A DNA stretch of 64,000 nt from Conexibacter arvalis (lineage in GTDB: Bacteria; Actinomycetota; Thermoleophilia; Solirubrobacterales; Solirubrobacteraceae), in the NCBI RefSeq assembly GCF_014199525.1, contig NZ_JACHNU010000007.1:62001-126000 (forward strand). Reading direction: 5' to 3'. The position numbers were made by a program, and so were the translations under genes. Positions 42,183 to 52,797 of this stretch are shown here, one piece after another. How positions within the stretch are numbered: the stretch's first letter is position 1; the number at the start of each line of letters is the position of its first letter. The notes under the pieces are model-generated. The model was given only the letters and a program-made list of their open reading frames with translations, was not told where the DNA came from and did no database searches.

Positions 42183-43367
42183 ATGCCGGTCCTGCGCTCG
42201 ATCCGCGAGCGCTTCGCCGTCGAGCGCCCGCTCGACGGCGTCCGCGTCGGCGTCTGCCTCCACGTCACGACCGAGACGGCCAACCTCGTCCGCACGCTGA
42301 TCGCGGGCGGGGCGCAGGTGGCGCTCTGCGCCGCCAACCCGCTCGACACGCAGGACGACGTCGCCGCCGCGCTGGTCGACCGCCACGGCGCCGAGGTCCA
42401 CGCCATCCACGGCGAGGACATGGCGACCTACTACGACCACATCGAGGCGGTGCTCGCCACCCGCCCGCAGCTGACGATGGACGACGGCGCCGACCTCGTC
42501 TCGCGCGTCCACAGCCATCGCACCGAGCTGCTCGGCGAGATCGTCGGGGGGACCGAGGAGACGACCTCGGGCGTCGTGCGGCTGCGCGCGCTGGAGGCGC
42601 AGGGGAAGCTCGGGTTCCCGATCGTCGCCGTCAACGAGGCGCAGACCAAGCACCTCTTCGACAACCGCTACGGCACCGGACAGTCGGTCCTCGACGGCAT
42701 CCTGCGCGCGACCAACATGCTGCTCGCCGGCCGCGTCGTCGCCGTCTTCGGCTACGGCTGGTGCGGCCAGGGGATCGCGCTGCGGGCGAAGGGCGCCGGC
42801 GCCCACGTCGTCGTCTGCGAGGTCGACCCGGTGCGCGCGCTGGAGGCGAAGCTCGACGGCTTCGAGGTGACGCGCGGCGCGCTCGCGGCGGCGAGAGCCG
42901 ACGTGCTGATCGCGGCGACCGGCGGCCGCGACGTGATCGGCGCCGAGCACTACGACGCGCTGAGAGACGGCGCGGTGCTCTGCAACGCCGGCCACTTCGA
43001 CGTCGAGCTCGACCTGCCGTCGCTGTACGAGCGCGCCGCCGAGCGCCGCGAGGTGCGGCCGCACGTCGAGCAGTTCGTCTTCGCCGACGGCCGGCGCGTC
43101 CACCTGCTGGCGAGAGGCCGCGTCGTCAACCTCGCCGCGGCGGAGGGCAACCCCGCGGCCGTGATGGACCTGTCGTTCGCCAACCAGGCGCTGGCGGCCG
43201 AGCACCTGGTCCGCTCCGCGGGCGCGCTCGAACCGCGCGTCCACGACGTCCCGCGCGCGCTCGACGCCGAGATCGCGCGGCTCAAGCTGGCCTCCCTCGG
43301 CGTCGAGATCGACACGCTCACCGACGCCCAGCGCGACTACCTCACCAGCTGGGAGATCGGCACGTAG
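42183..43367 (+). CDS. Second S-adenosylhomocysteine hydrolase-like protein, short (archaeal/Thermotoga) type
   Basis: A 394-aa paralogue distinct from ahcY. Active-site strings are kept: CLHVTTETANL, TMDDGADLV, GTEETTSGVVRL, NEAQTKHLFDNRYG. The NAD motif GYGWCGQGIALRAKG and the C-terminal SWEIGT match the short archaeal/Thermotoga form. The conserved frame continues upstream of the ATG at 42183 (DVADLGLAEVGAARIAWADAE matches the family N-terminus). However, no ATG, GTG or TTG exists there before the repeat element, so about 20 residues are either lost or translated from a non-canonical codon (CTG 42138). A 23-bp palindrome (42128-42150) lies in that segment. It may act on S-adenosylhomocysteine or a related nucleoside such as S-inosylhomocysteine. 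Confidence 0.83.
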   Translation: MPVLRSIRERFAVERPLDGVRVGVCLHVTTETANLVRTLIAGGAQVALCAANPLDTQDDVAAALVDRHGAEVHAIHGEDMATYYDHIEAVLATRPQLTMDDGADLVSRVHSHRTELLGEIVGGTEETTSGVVRLRALEAQGKLGFPIVAVNEAQTKHLFDNRYGTGQSVLDGILRATNMLLAGRVVAVFGYGWCGQGIALRAKGAGAHVVVCEVDPVRALEAKLDGFEVTRGALAAARADVLIAATGGRDVIGAEHYDALRDGAVLCNAGHFDVELDLPSLYERAAERREVRPHVEQFVFADGRRVHLLARGRVVNLAAAEGNPAAVMDLSFANQALAAEHLVRSAGALEPRVHDVPRALDAEIARLKLASLGVEIDTLTDAQRDYLTSWEIGT

Positions 43368-43403
43368 ACGCACGCCGGCGGCGGGTCGTCCACAATCCGC
43401 TGC

Positions 43404-43862
43404 GTGCGCATCTCCGCGAAGACCGACTACGCCGTGCGAGCGGCCGTCGAGCTGGCCGCCCACGGCGACGAGCACCCGCTCAAGAGCGAGCGCATCGCGC
43501 AGGCGCAGGGGATACCGCTGCGCTTCCTCGAGAACATCCTCGTGCAGCTCCGCCAGGGCGGGATCGTCGTCTCCCGCCGCGGGGCCGAGGGCGGCTACCG
43601 GCTCGCGGAGCCAGCCGACTCGATCACCGTCGCCGACGTGATCCGCGCGATCGACGGCCCGCTCGCCGCCGTCGCGGGCGAGCGCCCCGAGAAGCTCGGG
43701 TTCGAGGGGACTGCCGAGCCGCTGCGCGACGTGTGGGTGGCGGTGCGCGCGAGCCTCCGCGACGTGCTCGAGCACGTGACGCTCGCCGACCTCGCCTCCG
43801 GCGAGCTGCCGGACGCGGTGAGAGCGCGTACGGCCGATCCGGACGCCTGGCTCACCCGATAG
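43404..43862 (+). CDS. Rrf2-family transcriptional regulator
   Basis: A 152-aa Rrf2 protein. The winged HTH starts RISAKTDYAVRAAVELAAHG and includes IPLRFLENILVQLRQGGIVVSRRG. The family's three iron-sulfur cysteines are absent, so it is not IscR/NsrR-like and is nearer the cysteine-free CymR type, which controls sulfur metabolism. The GTG start at 43404 is 36 nt after the second ahcY-like gene. A CACAAT -10-like sequence lies at 43391-43396. Regulation of sulfur amino-acid genes is inference. Confidence 0.85.
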   Translation: MRISAKTDYAVRAAVELAAHGDEHPLKSERIAQAQGIPLRFLENILVQLRQGGIVVSRRGAEGGYRLAEPADSITVADVIRAIDGPLAAVAGERPEKLGFEGTAEPLRDVWVAVRASLRDVLEHVTLADLASGELPDAVRARTADPDAWLTR

Positions 43863-43915
43863 TGGATCGGGCGCGCGTGGCGCTCGCCCGCGCGGACGCG
43901 CTAGGGTCCGCCCCG

Positions 43916-44905
43916 ATGAAAGCCATGGTCCTCGCCGCGGGTCTCGGTACGCGCCTCCGCCCGCTCACGTACGAGATCCCCAAGCCGATGGTCCCGGTCC
44001 TCGACCGGCCCGTGATGGCGCACATCGTCGATCTGCTCGAACGCCACGGCTACGAGGAGATCGTCGCGAACCTCCACTACTTCCCGGACACGATCCGCCG
44101 CTACTTCGGCGATCGGATCGTCTACCGCGAGGAGCCGGAGCTGCTCGGCACGGCCGGCGGCGTCCGCAACTGCGCCGACTTCTTCGGCGACGAGACCTTC
44201 CTGATCATCTCGGGCGACGCGCTCACCGACATCGACCTGTCGCGCTTCGTCCAGCGCCACCGCGAGGCCGGCGGCGTCGCGACGCTCGCCGTCAAGCGGG
44301 TCGCCGACACGCGCGAGTTCGGCGTCGTGCTGCACGACGACAAGGGCCGCATCACCGGCTTCCAGGAGAAGCCCGAGCCCTCCGAGGCGCTGTCGGACCT
44401 CGGCAACTGCGGCATCTACCTGTTCGAGCCGCAGATCTTCGACTACTTCCCCGACCAGCCGTTCGTCGACTGGGCCAACGACGTCTTCCCGGCGCTGCTC
44501 GCCCAGGACGTGCCGTTCCACATCCACGAGATCGACGAGTACTGGAACGACGTCGGCTCGCTGACGGAGCTGAAGGAGGGGACCTTCGACGCGCTGCGCG
44601 GCCAGCTGCAGCTCGAGGTCGAGGGCGACGTCGTCGCCGAGGACGTGATCGCGGGCGAGGGCACGACGCTCGACGGCGCGACGCTGATCGAGCCGCCGGT
44701 CTGGATCGGCCGCGACGTGCGGATCGGCAGAGACGTACGGCTCCAGGGCCCGCTCGTGATCGGCGACGGCGCCGCGATCGCCGACGGCGCCGCGCTGAAG
44801 GACGCGATCGTGCTGCCCGGCACCGAGGTCGCCGCCGGCGGCATCCTGATCGGCGCGATCGCCGGCAACACCGGCATCGTCGAGCGGCTGCGCCCGCGGC
44901 GCTGA
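43916..44905 (+). CDS. Sugar-1-phosphate nucleotidyltransferase (ManC/RmlA-like)
   Basis: A 329-aa enzyme. The nucleotide-binding motif is LAAGLGTRLRPLTYEIPKP, the metal Asp is in LIISGDALTDIDL, and FQEKPEP and DVGSLTEL mark the sugar site. A beta-helix tail follows from about residue 235. It is paralogous to the protein at 37882-38982, and the pair may make two different NDP-sugars. A TAGGGT box (43902-43907) lies 8 nt before the ATG. Confidence 0.87.
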   Translation: MKAMVLAAGLGTRLRPLTYEIPKPMVPVLDRPVMAHIVDLLERHGYEEIVANLHYFPDTIRRYFGDRIVYREEPELLGTAGGVRNCADFFGDETFLIISGDALTDIDLSRFVQRHREAGGVATLAVKRVADTREFGVVLHDDKGRITGFQEKPEPSEALSDLGNCGIYLFEPQIFDYFPDQPFVDWANDVFPALLAQDVPFHIHEIDEYWNDVGSLTELKEGTFDALRGQLQLEVEGDVVAEDVIAGEGTTLDGATLIEPPVWIGRDVRIGRDVRLQGPLVIGDGAAIADGAALKDAIVLPGTEVAAGGILIGAIAGNTGIVERLRPRR

Positions 44906-44955
44906 GCCGGGCGCCCGCGACGCTGAGCGGAGGCGGCCGCGGCGCCGAGAGCGGG

Positions 44956-44979
44956 GGCGGCCGCGCCGGCGCGGCCGCC
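44956..44979. terminator. 24-bp perfect palindrome between convergent genes
   Basis: GGCGGCCGCGCC followed directly by its complement, located between the nucleotidyltransferase and the CtaG-like gene. It could terminate both. Confidence 0.55.
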
Positions 44980-44981
44980 GC

Positions 44982-45896
44982 CTACGCGGCGGGTCCCTCG
45001 CCCGGCCGGGCCGGGGCCGGCTGACCCTTCGGCACCTCGATCACGCCCGGATGGGGTCCGGGCGCCGCCTGGACCTTCGCCGCGCGCTCCTCGGGCGTGC
45101 CGTAGCGCTCCTCGCGCTGGTCGCGCTTCTCCGATTCGTCGAGCATCCGCATGAACAGGTACGCGATGGCGATGCCCATCACGAGCGCCTGCTCGATCGC
45201 CATGATCGCGCCGGCCATCGCCTGGTCGGAGAGCGGCGAGAGGCCCCAGTACTCCGGCTGCTCCTTGTAGTAGTCGTAGACCGCAACGGGCGCGAAGGTC
45301 ATCGCGATCCCGAGCAGGCCGACGGTGGCCTTCGTGCTGGCCATGTAGACGATCGGCGTCATCCCCTCGCGGCGCAGGCGGGTCGAGACCGGCGAGAGCA
45401 GATGCCACCAGTAGAGGAAGCCGGCCGTGCCGAAGGTGAGGTGCTCGGCGAGGTGGACGGTGCTGTTCTCGGCGGCGGCGTCGTACAGCGCCGGGACGTG
45501 CCAGAACCACATCGCGAGGGTGTAGAAGAGGATCGCGAACAGCGGCGAGGCGATGAAGCCGACGCGCCGCTCGACCCAGTGGATGCGGCGGGTCGCCGGG
45601 CGCAGCAGCACCTTGGTGAAGCCAAGGATGATCAGCACCGGCGCGATGTCGAGCAGCAGCACGTGCTGGACCATGTGCATCGAGATGATCTGCTCGCCAA
45701 GGATGTCGATCGGCGAGACCAGCGCCGCGAACAGCGCCGTGACCCCGAGCAGGAACGAAGCCAGCCGCCAGCGGCTGGGCGGATGGGGCTCGGATCCGAC
45801 GCGGCAGTCGCGCCAGCGCCACACGTAGACGCCGACGTAGACGGCCAGGCCGATGAGGATCCCCGGCGCGAAGTTCCACGATGCATCAGGAGACAT
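44982..45896 (-). CDS. CtaG-like cytochrome c oxidase assembly membrane protein
   Basis: A 304-aa polytopic protein of the CtaG/caa3-type assembly family (DUF1404-like). About seven to eight hydrophobic segments carry conserved histidines in SMHMVQHVLLLDIAPVL, FWHVPALYD and STVHLAEHLTFG, suggesting copper or heme handling. The cytoplasmic C-terminus is charged and Pro/Ala-rich. The ATG at 45896 was chosen. Its role in delivering copper to cytochrome oxidase is known for the family; no oxidase genes are nearby. Confidence 0.8.
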   Translation of the reverse strand: MSPDASWNFAPGILIGLAVYVGVYVWRWRDCRVGSEPHPPSRWRLASFLLGVTALFAALVSPIDILGEQIISMHMVQHVLLLDIAPVLIILGFTKVLLRPATRRIHWVERRVGFIASPLFAILFYTLAMWFWHVPALYDAAAENSTVHLAEHLTFGTAGFLYWWHLLSPVSTRLRREGMTPIVYMASTKATVGLLGIAMTFAPVAVYDYYKEQPEYWGLSPLSDQAMAGAIMAIEQALVMGIAIAYLFMRMLDESEKRDQREERYGTPEERAAKVQAAPGPHPGVIEVPKGQPAPARPGEGPAA

Positions 45897-45958
45897 GCGA
45901 GCCGATTGTGGCAGTCGCGGGGTGGCGAGGCCGCGACGGTGTCGGCGAGGCTGCCGCG

Positions 45959-46681
45959 ATGGCACGCCGCGACTCCGCTTTGGGCGGCGCAGAGCTGCTG
46001 CGCCGCGTCGCCGCCGAGCTGCTGGCGGCGCTGGTGCCGCCGGCCTGCCTCGCCTGCCGCGCCCCGCTGCGCGACGCGGGCGCGCGGCTCTGCGCCGGCT
46101 GCCGCCGGGCGCTGCCGTGGCTGACCGGCCCGCGCTGCGAGCGCTGCGGCCTGCCGTCGCCGTGCGGCGCGACCTGCCCGGCCGCCGGCGCCGCCTTCGA
46201 GCGGTCGTGGGCGCCGCTGGCGCACGACGGACCGGCGCGGGCGCTCGTCGCGGCGCTGAAGTTCCGCGGCGCGCTGCCGGTCGCCGACCTGATGGCGGCG
46301 CAGATCGCCGCCGGCGCTCCGGCCGCCCTGCTCGACGGAGCCGTGCTCGTGCCCGTCCCGTCGCACCCGGCCCGGCGTCGCGCCCGCGGCTTCGACCAGG
46401 CTGAGCTGATCGCGGCCGCGCTCGCCCGTCGCCGCGGGCTGCCGCTCGCCGCCTGCCTGCGGCGGGGCGGCGCCGCCACGCGGCAGCTCGGCGCCTCGCG
46501 CGACGCGCGGCTGGCGCGCGGCCGGCTCGCGCTCGCCGCCGCCGGCCGGGCGCCGGCCCGCGCGCTGCTGGTCGACGACGTCCACACGACCGGCGCGACG
46601 CTCGACGCCTGCGCGCGAGCGCTGCGCGCGGCCGGCGCCGAGCGGGTCGCGGCGGTCGCCTACGCGCGTGCGCTGCCATGA
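45959..46681 (+). CDS. comF: ComF-family phosphoribosyltransferase-like protein
   Basis: A 240-aa ComF protein. The N-terminal zinc finger has paired cysteines (PPACLACRAPL, LCAGCRRAL, RCERCGLPS). The C-terminal PRTase fold has the PRPP motif LLVDDVHTTGATLDAC and the segment VPVPSHPARRRARGFDQAELIA. ComF is involved in DNA uptake or in single-strand DNA handling during natural transformation; its enzymatic role is unclear. It is divergent from the CtaG-like gene. Confidence 0.88.
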   Translation: MARRDSALGGAELLRRVAAELLAALVPPACLACRAPLRDAGARLCAGCRRALPWLTGPRCERCGLPSPCGATCPAAGAAFERSWAPLAHDGPARALVAALKFRGALPVADLMAAQIAAGAPAALLDGAVLVPVPSHPARRRARGFDQAELIAAALARRRGLPLAACLRRGGAATRQLGASRDARLARGRLALAAAGRAPARALLVDDVHTTGATLDACARALRAAGAERVAAVAYARALP

Positions 46682-46706
46682 CGTCGACGTGCCAGCGGCC
46701 GGCGCC

Positions 46707-46723
46707 GTCCGGAGGCTCCGGAC
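46707..46723 (+). terminator. Short hairpin after comF
   Basis: GTCCGGA-GGC-TCCGGAC followed by ATTTCGT. It lies between comF and a TACTAT -10-like hexamer (46765-46770) that probably serves hpf. Confidence 0.45.
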
Positions 46724-46809
46724 ATTTCGTCCAGCCCTTTTTCCGATCCCGCCTCCGCGGGGACTACTATCGAGGTACACCACGTGCCCACCCAGAGAAG
46801 GGGGAGCCC

Positions 46810-47166
46810 ATGCGCATCGAGGTCAAGGGACGCAACACGTCCGTCACCCAGGCCCAGCGGGAGCAGATCGAACGTCGCTTCCGCAAGATCGCGCGGCAGG
46901 TGTCGGAGCTGGCGCAGCTCGAGGTCGAGCTGATCGAGGAGAGCAACCCCTCGATCGCCGAGGCGCAGATCGCCGAGGCGACGCTCAAGCTCAAAGGCGT
47001 GACGTTGCGAGCAAGGGCCTCGGCCGCGGACATGGGGCACGCGATCAACCTCTGCGAGGACCAGCTCGCGGTCCAGGTCAAACGCCACCGGGACAAGCGC
47101 CGCAAGCGGCGCGAGACGCGCGCGGCGCAGCAGGCGGCCGCATGGGGTGCGCAGGCGCAGACGTAG
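46810..47166 (+). CDS. hpf: Ribosome hibernation factor, short HPF/RaiA type
   Basis: A 118-aa S30EA-domain protein that binds the decoding centre of idle ribosomes. It starts MRIEVKGRNTSVTQAQREQI and has the beta-alpha-beta-beta-beta-alpha pattern; the end of the domain is very basic (VKRHRDKRRKRRETRAA). The C-terminal dimerisation domain of long HPF is missing, so it would not by itself form 100S dimers of the long-HPF kind. AAGGGGAG is the ribosome-binding site. secA follows after a terminator, the common bacterial order. Confidence 0.9.
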   Translation: MRIEVKGRNTSVTQAQREQIERRFRKIARQVSELAQLEVELIEESNPSIAEAQIAEATLKLKGVTLRARASAADMGHAINLCEDQLAVQVKRHRDKRRKRRETRAAQQAAAWGAQAQT

Positions 47167-47202
47167 CGCCGCGCCGGAAGATATTTAATCGCCCTTTAGC
47201 AA

Positions 47203-47237
47203 CCGCTCCGCAGGCCCGGAAACCGCCTGCGGAGCGG
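47203..47237 (+). terminator. Terminator between hpf and secA
   Basis: CCGCTCCGCAGGC (47203-47215) pairs perfectly with GCCTGCGGAGCGG (47225-47237) around a 9-nt loop, followed by GGTTTG. Confidence 0.75.
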
Positions 47238-47298
47238 GGTTTGCGGGCATCAGTCTGAACCATCACACGAGGGTTGCATTCGGCCCCTTTGCCGATGC

Positions 47299-47304
47299 TA
47301 CGCT
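47299..47304 (+). promoter_or_regulatory. -10-like TACGCT of secA
   Basis: TGCTACGCT (extended -10 form) lies 6 nt before the secA ATG, with TTGCAT at 47274-47279 (19-nt spacer). No ribosome-binding site fits, so a leaderless secA mRNA is likely. Confidence 0.4.
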
Positions 47305-47310
47305 AGCCCC

Positions 47311-50226
<2,916 letters not shown>

Positions 50227-50255
50227 GCGCGCCGCTCGTCTGAGCGCCGGCGCGC
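50227..50255 (+). terminator. Terminator after secA
   Basis: GCGCGCCG (50227-50234) pairs with CGGCGCGC (50248-50255), with an inner CTC/GAG stem, starting at the secA stop. Confidence 0.6.
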
Positions 50256-50311
50256 CAGCTGTGGTCGCTTCGCCGACCTCGGCCTACCCTTCGGCGTGAC
50301 CTTTCCGTCGC

Positions 50312-50338
50312 CGCCGCCTCTTCCCATGCGAGGCGGCG
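50312..50338 (+). promoter_or_regulatory. Hairpin in the leader of the secreted basic-protein gene
   Basis: CGCCGCCTC (50312-50320) pairs with GAGGCGGCG (50330-50338) around a 9-nt loop. It lies 39 nt before the ATG at 50378, downstream of a TACCCT hexamer (50285-50290). It may be a leader structure or a terminator remnant. Confidence 0.35.
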
Positions 50339-50377
50339 CCGACGGCGTCGCGCCACAGACGGAGACGAGGAGGACGG

Positions 50378-51007
50378 ATGAACGGCCGAACGACACGGAT
50401 CGCCCAGGTCGCGATGGTGGTGGTCGCGCTGCTGCTCGGCACCGCGACCGCGACGGCGCTGGCGCGCCATGGCGCCGACGACGGACCGGGCGGCACGACC
50501 GGGACGACGCAGACCGGCACGACCGGCACGACGACGACGCCCGCGCAGGCGCCCGCGAGACGGATCCGCGTCGTCGGGATCGTCACCGCACGCGACGAGG
50601 CGGCGAGAAGCTTCACGCTCGAGGCGAAGAACCGCAAGCCGGTCGCGAAGACGGCGAAGCAGCGCCGCAAGGTGGCCAAGCACGGGCGCAAGCACCGCGC
50701 GACGCGCACCTACACCGTGCTCGCCGGCGAGCTGGCGATCCCCGCCGTCGGTCGACAGGTGCTCGTGAAGGGCACGGTCGAGGGCACGACGATCACCGCG
50801 ACGCGCGTCAAGGTGCTGCGCGGCGACGACAACCCGCATCGCCGCGGACCGGTCGGCGACCGTGACGGCGACGACGGCGGCCGCGGGCCGCACGGCGGCG
50901 ATCGCGGCCGCGGACGCGGCGGCGAGGAGCGCGGCGCCGACCGTGGCCGGGGGCGCGGTGGTGACGGCGAGCGCGGCGGCCGCGGCCGTGGCGGCGACGA
51001 CGACTGA
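50378..51007 (+). CDS. Secreted DUF5666-like protein with Gly/Arg/Asp-rich tail
   Basis: A 209-aa protein. The N-terminal hydrophobic segment (residues about 9-29, AQVAMVVVALLLGTATATA) is a signal peptide or anchor. A Thr/Gly linker (TTGTTQTGTTGTTTT) leads to a small OB-like domain (RIRVVGIVTARDEAARSFTL...VLVKGTVEGTTITATRVKVL) resembling DUF5666. The last about 55 residues are a low-complexity GRG/GGD/DRD tail. That tail matches in composition the extracellular part of the sigma factor encoded 30 nt downstream. Function is unknown; a target or partner of the sigma factor is plausible (inference). Confidence 0.7.
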   Translation: MNGRTTRIAQVAMVVVALLLGTATATALARHGADDGPGGTTGTTQTGTTGTTTTPAQAPARRIRVVGIVTARDEAARSFTLEAKNRKPVAKTAKQRRKVAKHGRKHRATRTYTVLAGELAIPAVGRQVLVKGTVEGTTITATRVKVLRGDDNPHRRGPVGDRDGDDGGRGPHGGDRGRGRGGEERGADRGRGRGGDGERGGRGRGGDDD

Positions 51008-51037
51008 TCTCCACTCCGGCGGGCGGGAGTCGAGGCG

Positions 51038-52693
51038 GTGAAGCCGCGGCTCTCCGACGCGCTGCTGAGGACGCAGACCGACGAGCGGCTCGTCGCGCTG
51101 ACGCGCGCCGGTCATGAGCGGGCGTTCGCGGCGATCGTCGATCGCTACCGCAGGCCGCTCGTCGCCTTCGCGCGCCGGATCGCGCCCGACAGCCGTGCCG
51201 AGGACGTCGTCCAGCAGGCGCTGACCAGCGCCTGGGCGGCGCTCGCCGCCGGCGCGGAGGTGTCGCACCTGCGCGGCTGGCTGCATCAGATCGTCCGCCA
51301 CGAGGCGATCCGCGTCGCCAAGCAGGAGGGATTGGCCTACGCCGACCCGCTGGAGGAGGCCGCGATGCGTCGCCGCGCCGCGACGGGCTCCGCCGCGCTC
51401 GCGGGCCGGGACGCCGCGGCGGCCTCGGAGGAGCGCGAGCGGCTGCGCGCGGCGCTCTCCGGCATCGCGGAGCTGCCCGCGCATCAGCGCGACGCGCTCG
51501 TGCAGACGACGCTCGCCGGGCGCAGCCGCCGCGAGGTCGCCGCCGCGCTCGGCTTGAGCGAGGGGGCGGTCCGCCAGCTCGTCCACCGCGCCCGCACCGC
51601 GCTGCGAACGGCCGCGACGGCGCTCACGCCGCTGCCGCTCGCTTCGTGGGCTGCCGGTCTCGGCGGCGCGGCCGGCCCCGGAATCGCCGGGCTCGGCGGC
51701 GCCGCCGGTCCAGGGCTCGCCGACCTCGCCGTCGGTGCCGGCGGCGCTACGCTCGCAGGGACCGTGCTGAAGGCCGGTGCCGTCGTCGTCGCCGGCGGCG
51801 CGATCGCCGCCGGCGTGACCGCCGGCAGAGGGCGCCCCGACGATCCGGTGCCGGCGCCGGTGCGTCAGAGCGGGCTCGCCGGACCAGGGGCGAAGAGCGG
51901 CGGAGGAGGACCAGGAGCGGAGACCGGCCGCGGTGGAGCGCCCGCCGTGCCTGTCAGGGGGATCGCGCTCGGCGACCACGCGCGACGCGGCGGGCAGGAG
52001 CGCGACGGCCGTCGGCGCGACGACGCCGACCGACGCGGCCGCGGCGACGGCGACCGCCGGGACCGTCGCTCCGGAGACGGTCGCCCGCGCGGCGGAACCG
52101 GCCAGCGCGACGACGAGGGCCGCGGCGGTCGCGTCGAGGACCGTGGCGCCCATGGGCGCGGACGCGGCGGTGGGCGCGGCGGCACGGCACGCGGCGGGGA
52201 GCGCGGCAGCGAGGGACGCGGCGGGCAGGACGACGGCCGCGGCGATCCAGGGCGCGGCCGCGGCGCCGAAGGGGTCGGCAGGGCTGCTGATGGAAGCGGC
52301 GGTCGCGGGCGCGGCGGCGACGCCGCTGGCGGGCGCGGCCAGGGCCGCCGCGACGACTCCGGCGGCGGCGTCTCCAGCGCGAGCGGCCGCGCACAGGGGC
52401 GGGCCGGCGACGACGGCGCCGGCGGCTCCCCGGGCGCCGGCTCGCCGGGCGGCGCGGGCGGCAGCAGCTCGCACGGCCAGAGCGGAGACTCGTCCGGCGC
52501 GGGCGGCGGCGGCAGCTCGCACGGGCAACGCGGAGACTCGTCCGGCGCGGGCGGCAGCGGCGGCTCGCACGGCCAGAGCGGCGACTCGTCCGGCGCGGGC
52601 GGCAGTTCGGGCTCGTCGGGCCCGGTTGGCTCCTCGCGCGGCTCGGGCTCCTCCGGGCGTGGAGAAGGATCGGGGCGGCCGTCCGGCGACTGA
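51038..52693 (+). CDS. ECF sigma factor with transmembrane helix and 287-residue extracytoplasmic tail
   Basis: A 551-aa fusion. Residues about 22-95 are a sigma-70 region 2 (AFAAIVDRYRRPLVAFARRI, AEDVVQQALTSAWAAL). Residues 141-192 are region 4 (LPAHQRDALVQTTLAG, LGLSEGAVRQLVHRARTAL). A Gly/Ala-rich hydrophobic helix (about 236-264, LKAGAVVVAGGAIAAGV) follows. The rest is Gly/Arg/Asp-rich, then Gly/Ser-rich, with three 16-residue repeats. Ordinary ECF factors are about 160-200 aa and soluble. This one seems tethered to the membrane with a tail outside, so it may sense an external signal without a separate anti-sigma factor; none is encoded nearby. The start is a GTG at 51038. The long tail frame is supported by an unbroken reading frame and G/C-ending codons, but other frames are also open there. 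Confidence 0.75.
   Translation: MKPRLSDALLRTQTDERLVALTRAGHERAFAAIVDRYRRPLVAFARRIAPDSRAEDVVQQALTSAWAALAAGAEVSHLRGWLHQIVRHEAIRVAKQEGLAYADPLEEAAMRRRAATGSAALAGRDAAAASEERERLRAALSGIAELPAHQRDALVQTTLAGRSRREVAAALGLSEGAVRQLVHRARTALRTAATALTPLPLASWAAGLGGAAGPGIAGLGGAAGPGLADLAVGAGGATLAGTVLKAGAVVVAGGAIAAGVTAGRGRPDDPVPAPVRQSGLAGPGAKSGGGGPGAETGRGGAPAVPVRGIALGDHARRGGQERDGRRRDDADRRGRGDGDRRDRRSGDGRPRGGTGQRDDEGRGGRVEDRGAHGRGRGGGRGGTARGGERGSEGRGGQDDGRGDPGRGRGAEGVGRAADGSGGRGRGGDAAGGRGQGRRDDSGGGVSSASGRAQGRAGDDGAGGSPGAGSPGGAGGSSSHGQSGDSSGAGGGGSSHGQRGDSSGAGGSGGSHGQSGDSSGAGGSSGSSGPVGSSRGSGSSGRGEGSGRPSGD
52466..52609 (+). repeat. Three tandem 48-bp repeats inside the sigma-factor tail
   Basis: Units at 52466-52513, 52514-52561 and 52562-52609 each encode a variant of SSHGQSGDSSGAGGGG. 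The reading frame is kept, which supports this frame as the coding one. Confidence 0.85.
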
Positions 52694-52797
52694 GCGTGCC
52701 CGACGCGCGGACCGGTGCCTTCGGGCGGACGCGCGATGACGGCGCGGAGCCCGCCCGCGCCGCGCGGCCGGACCCCACTCGGCTAGCCTGGAGGGGT

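Noticed and set aside
52510-52545. RGD tripeptide in the second tail repeat as a possible integrin-type adhesion motif
   Set aside because: It occurs once, by a single change from QSGD, in a low-complexity tail; no support for host adhesion.
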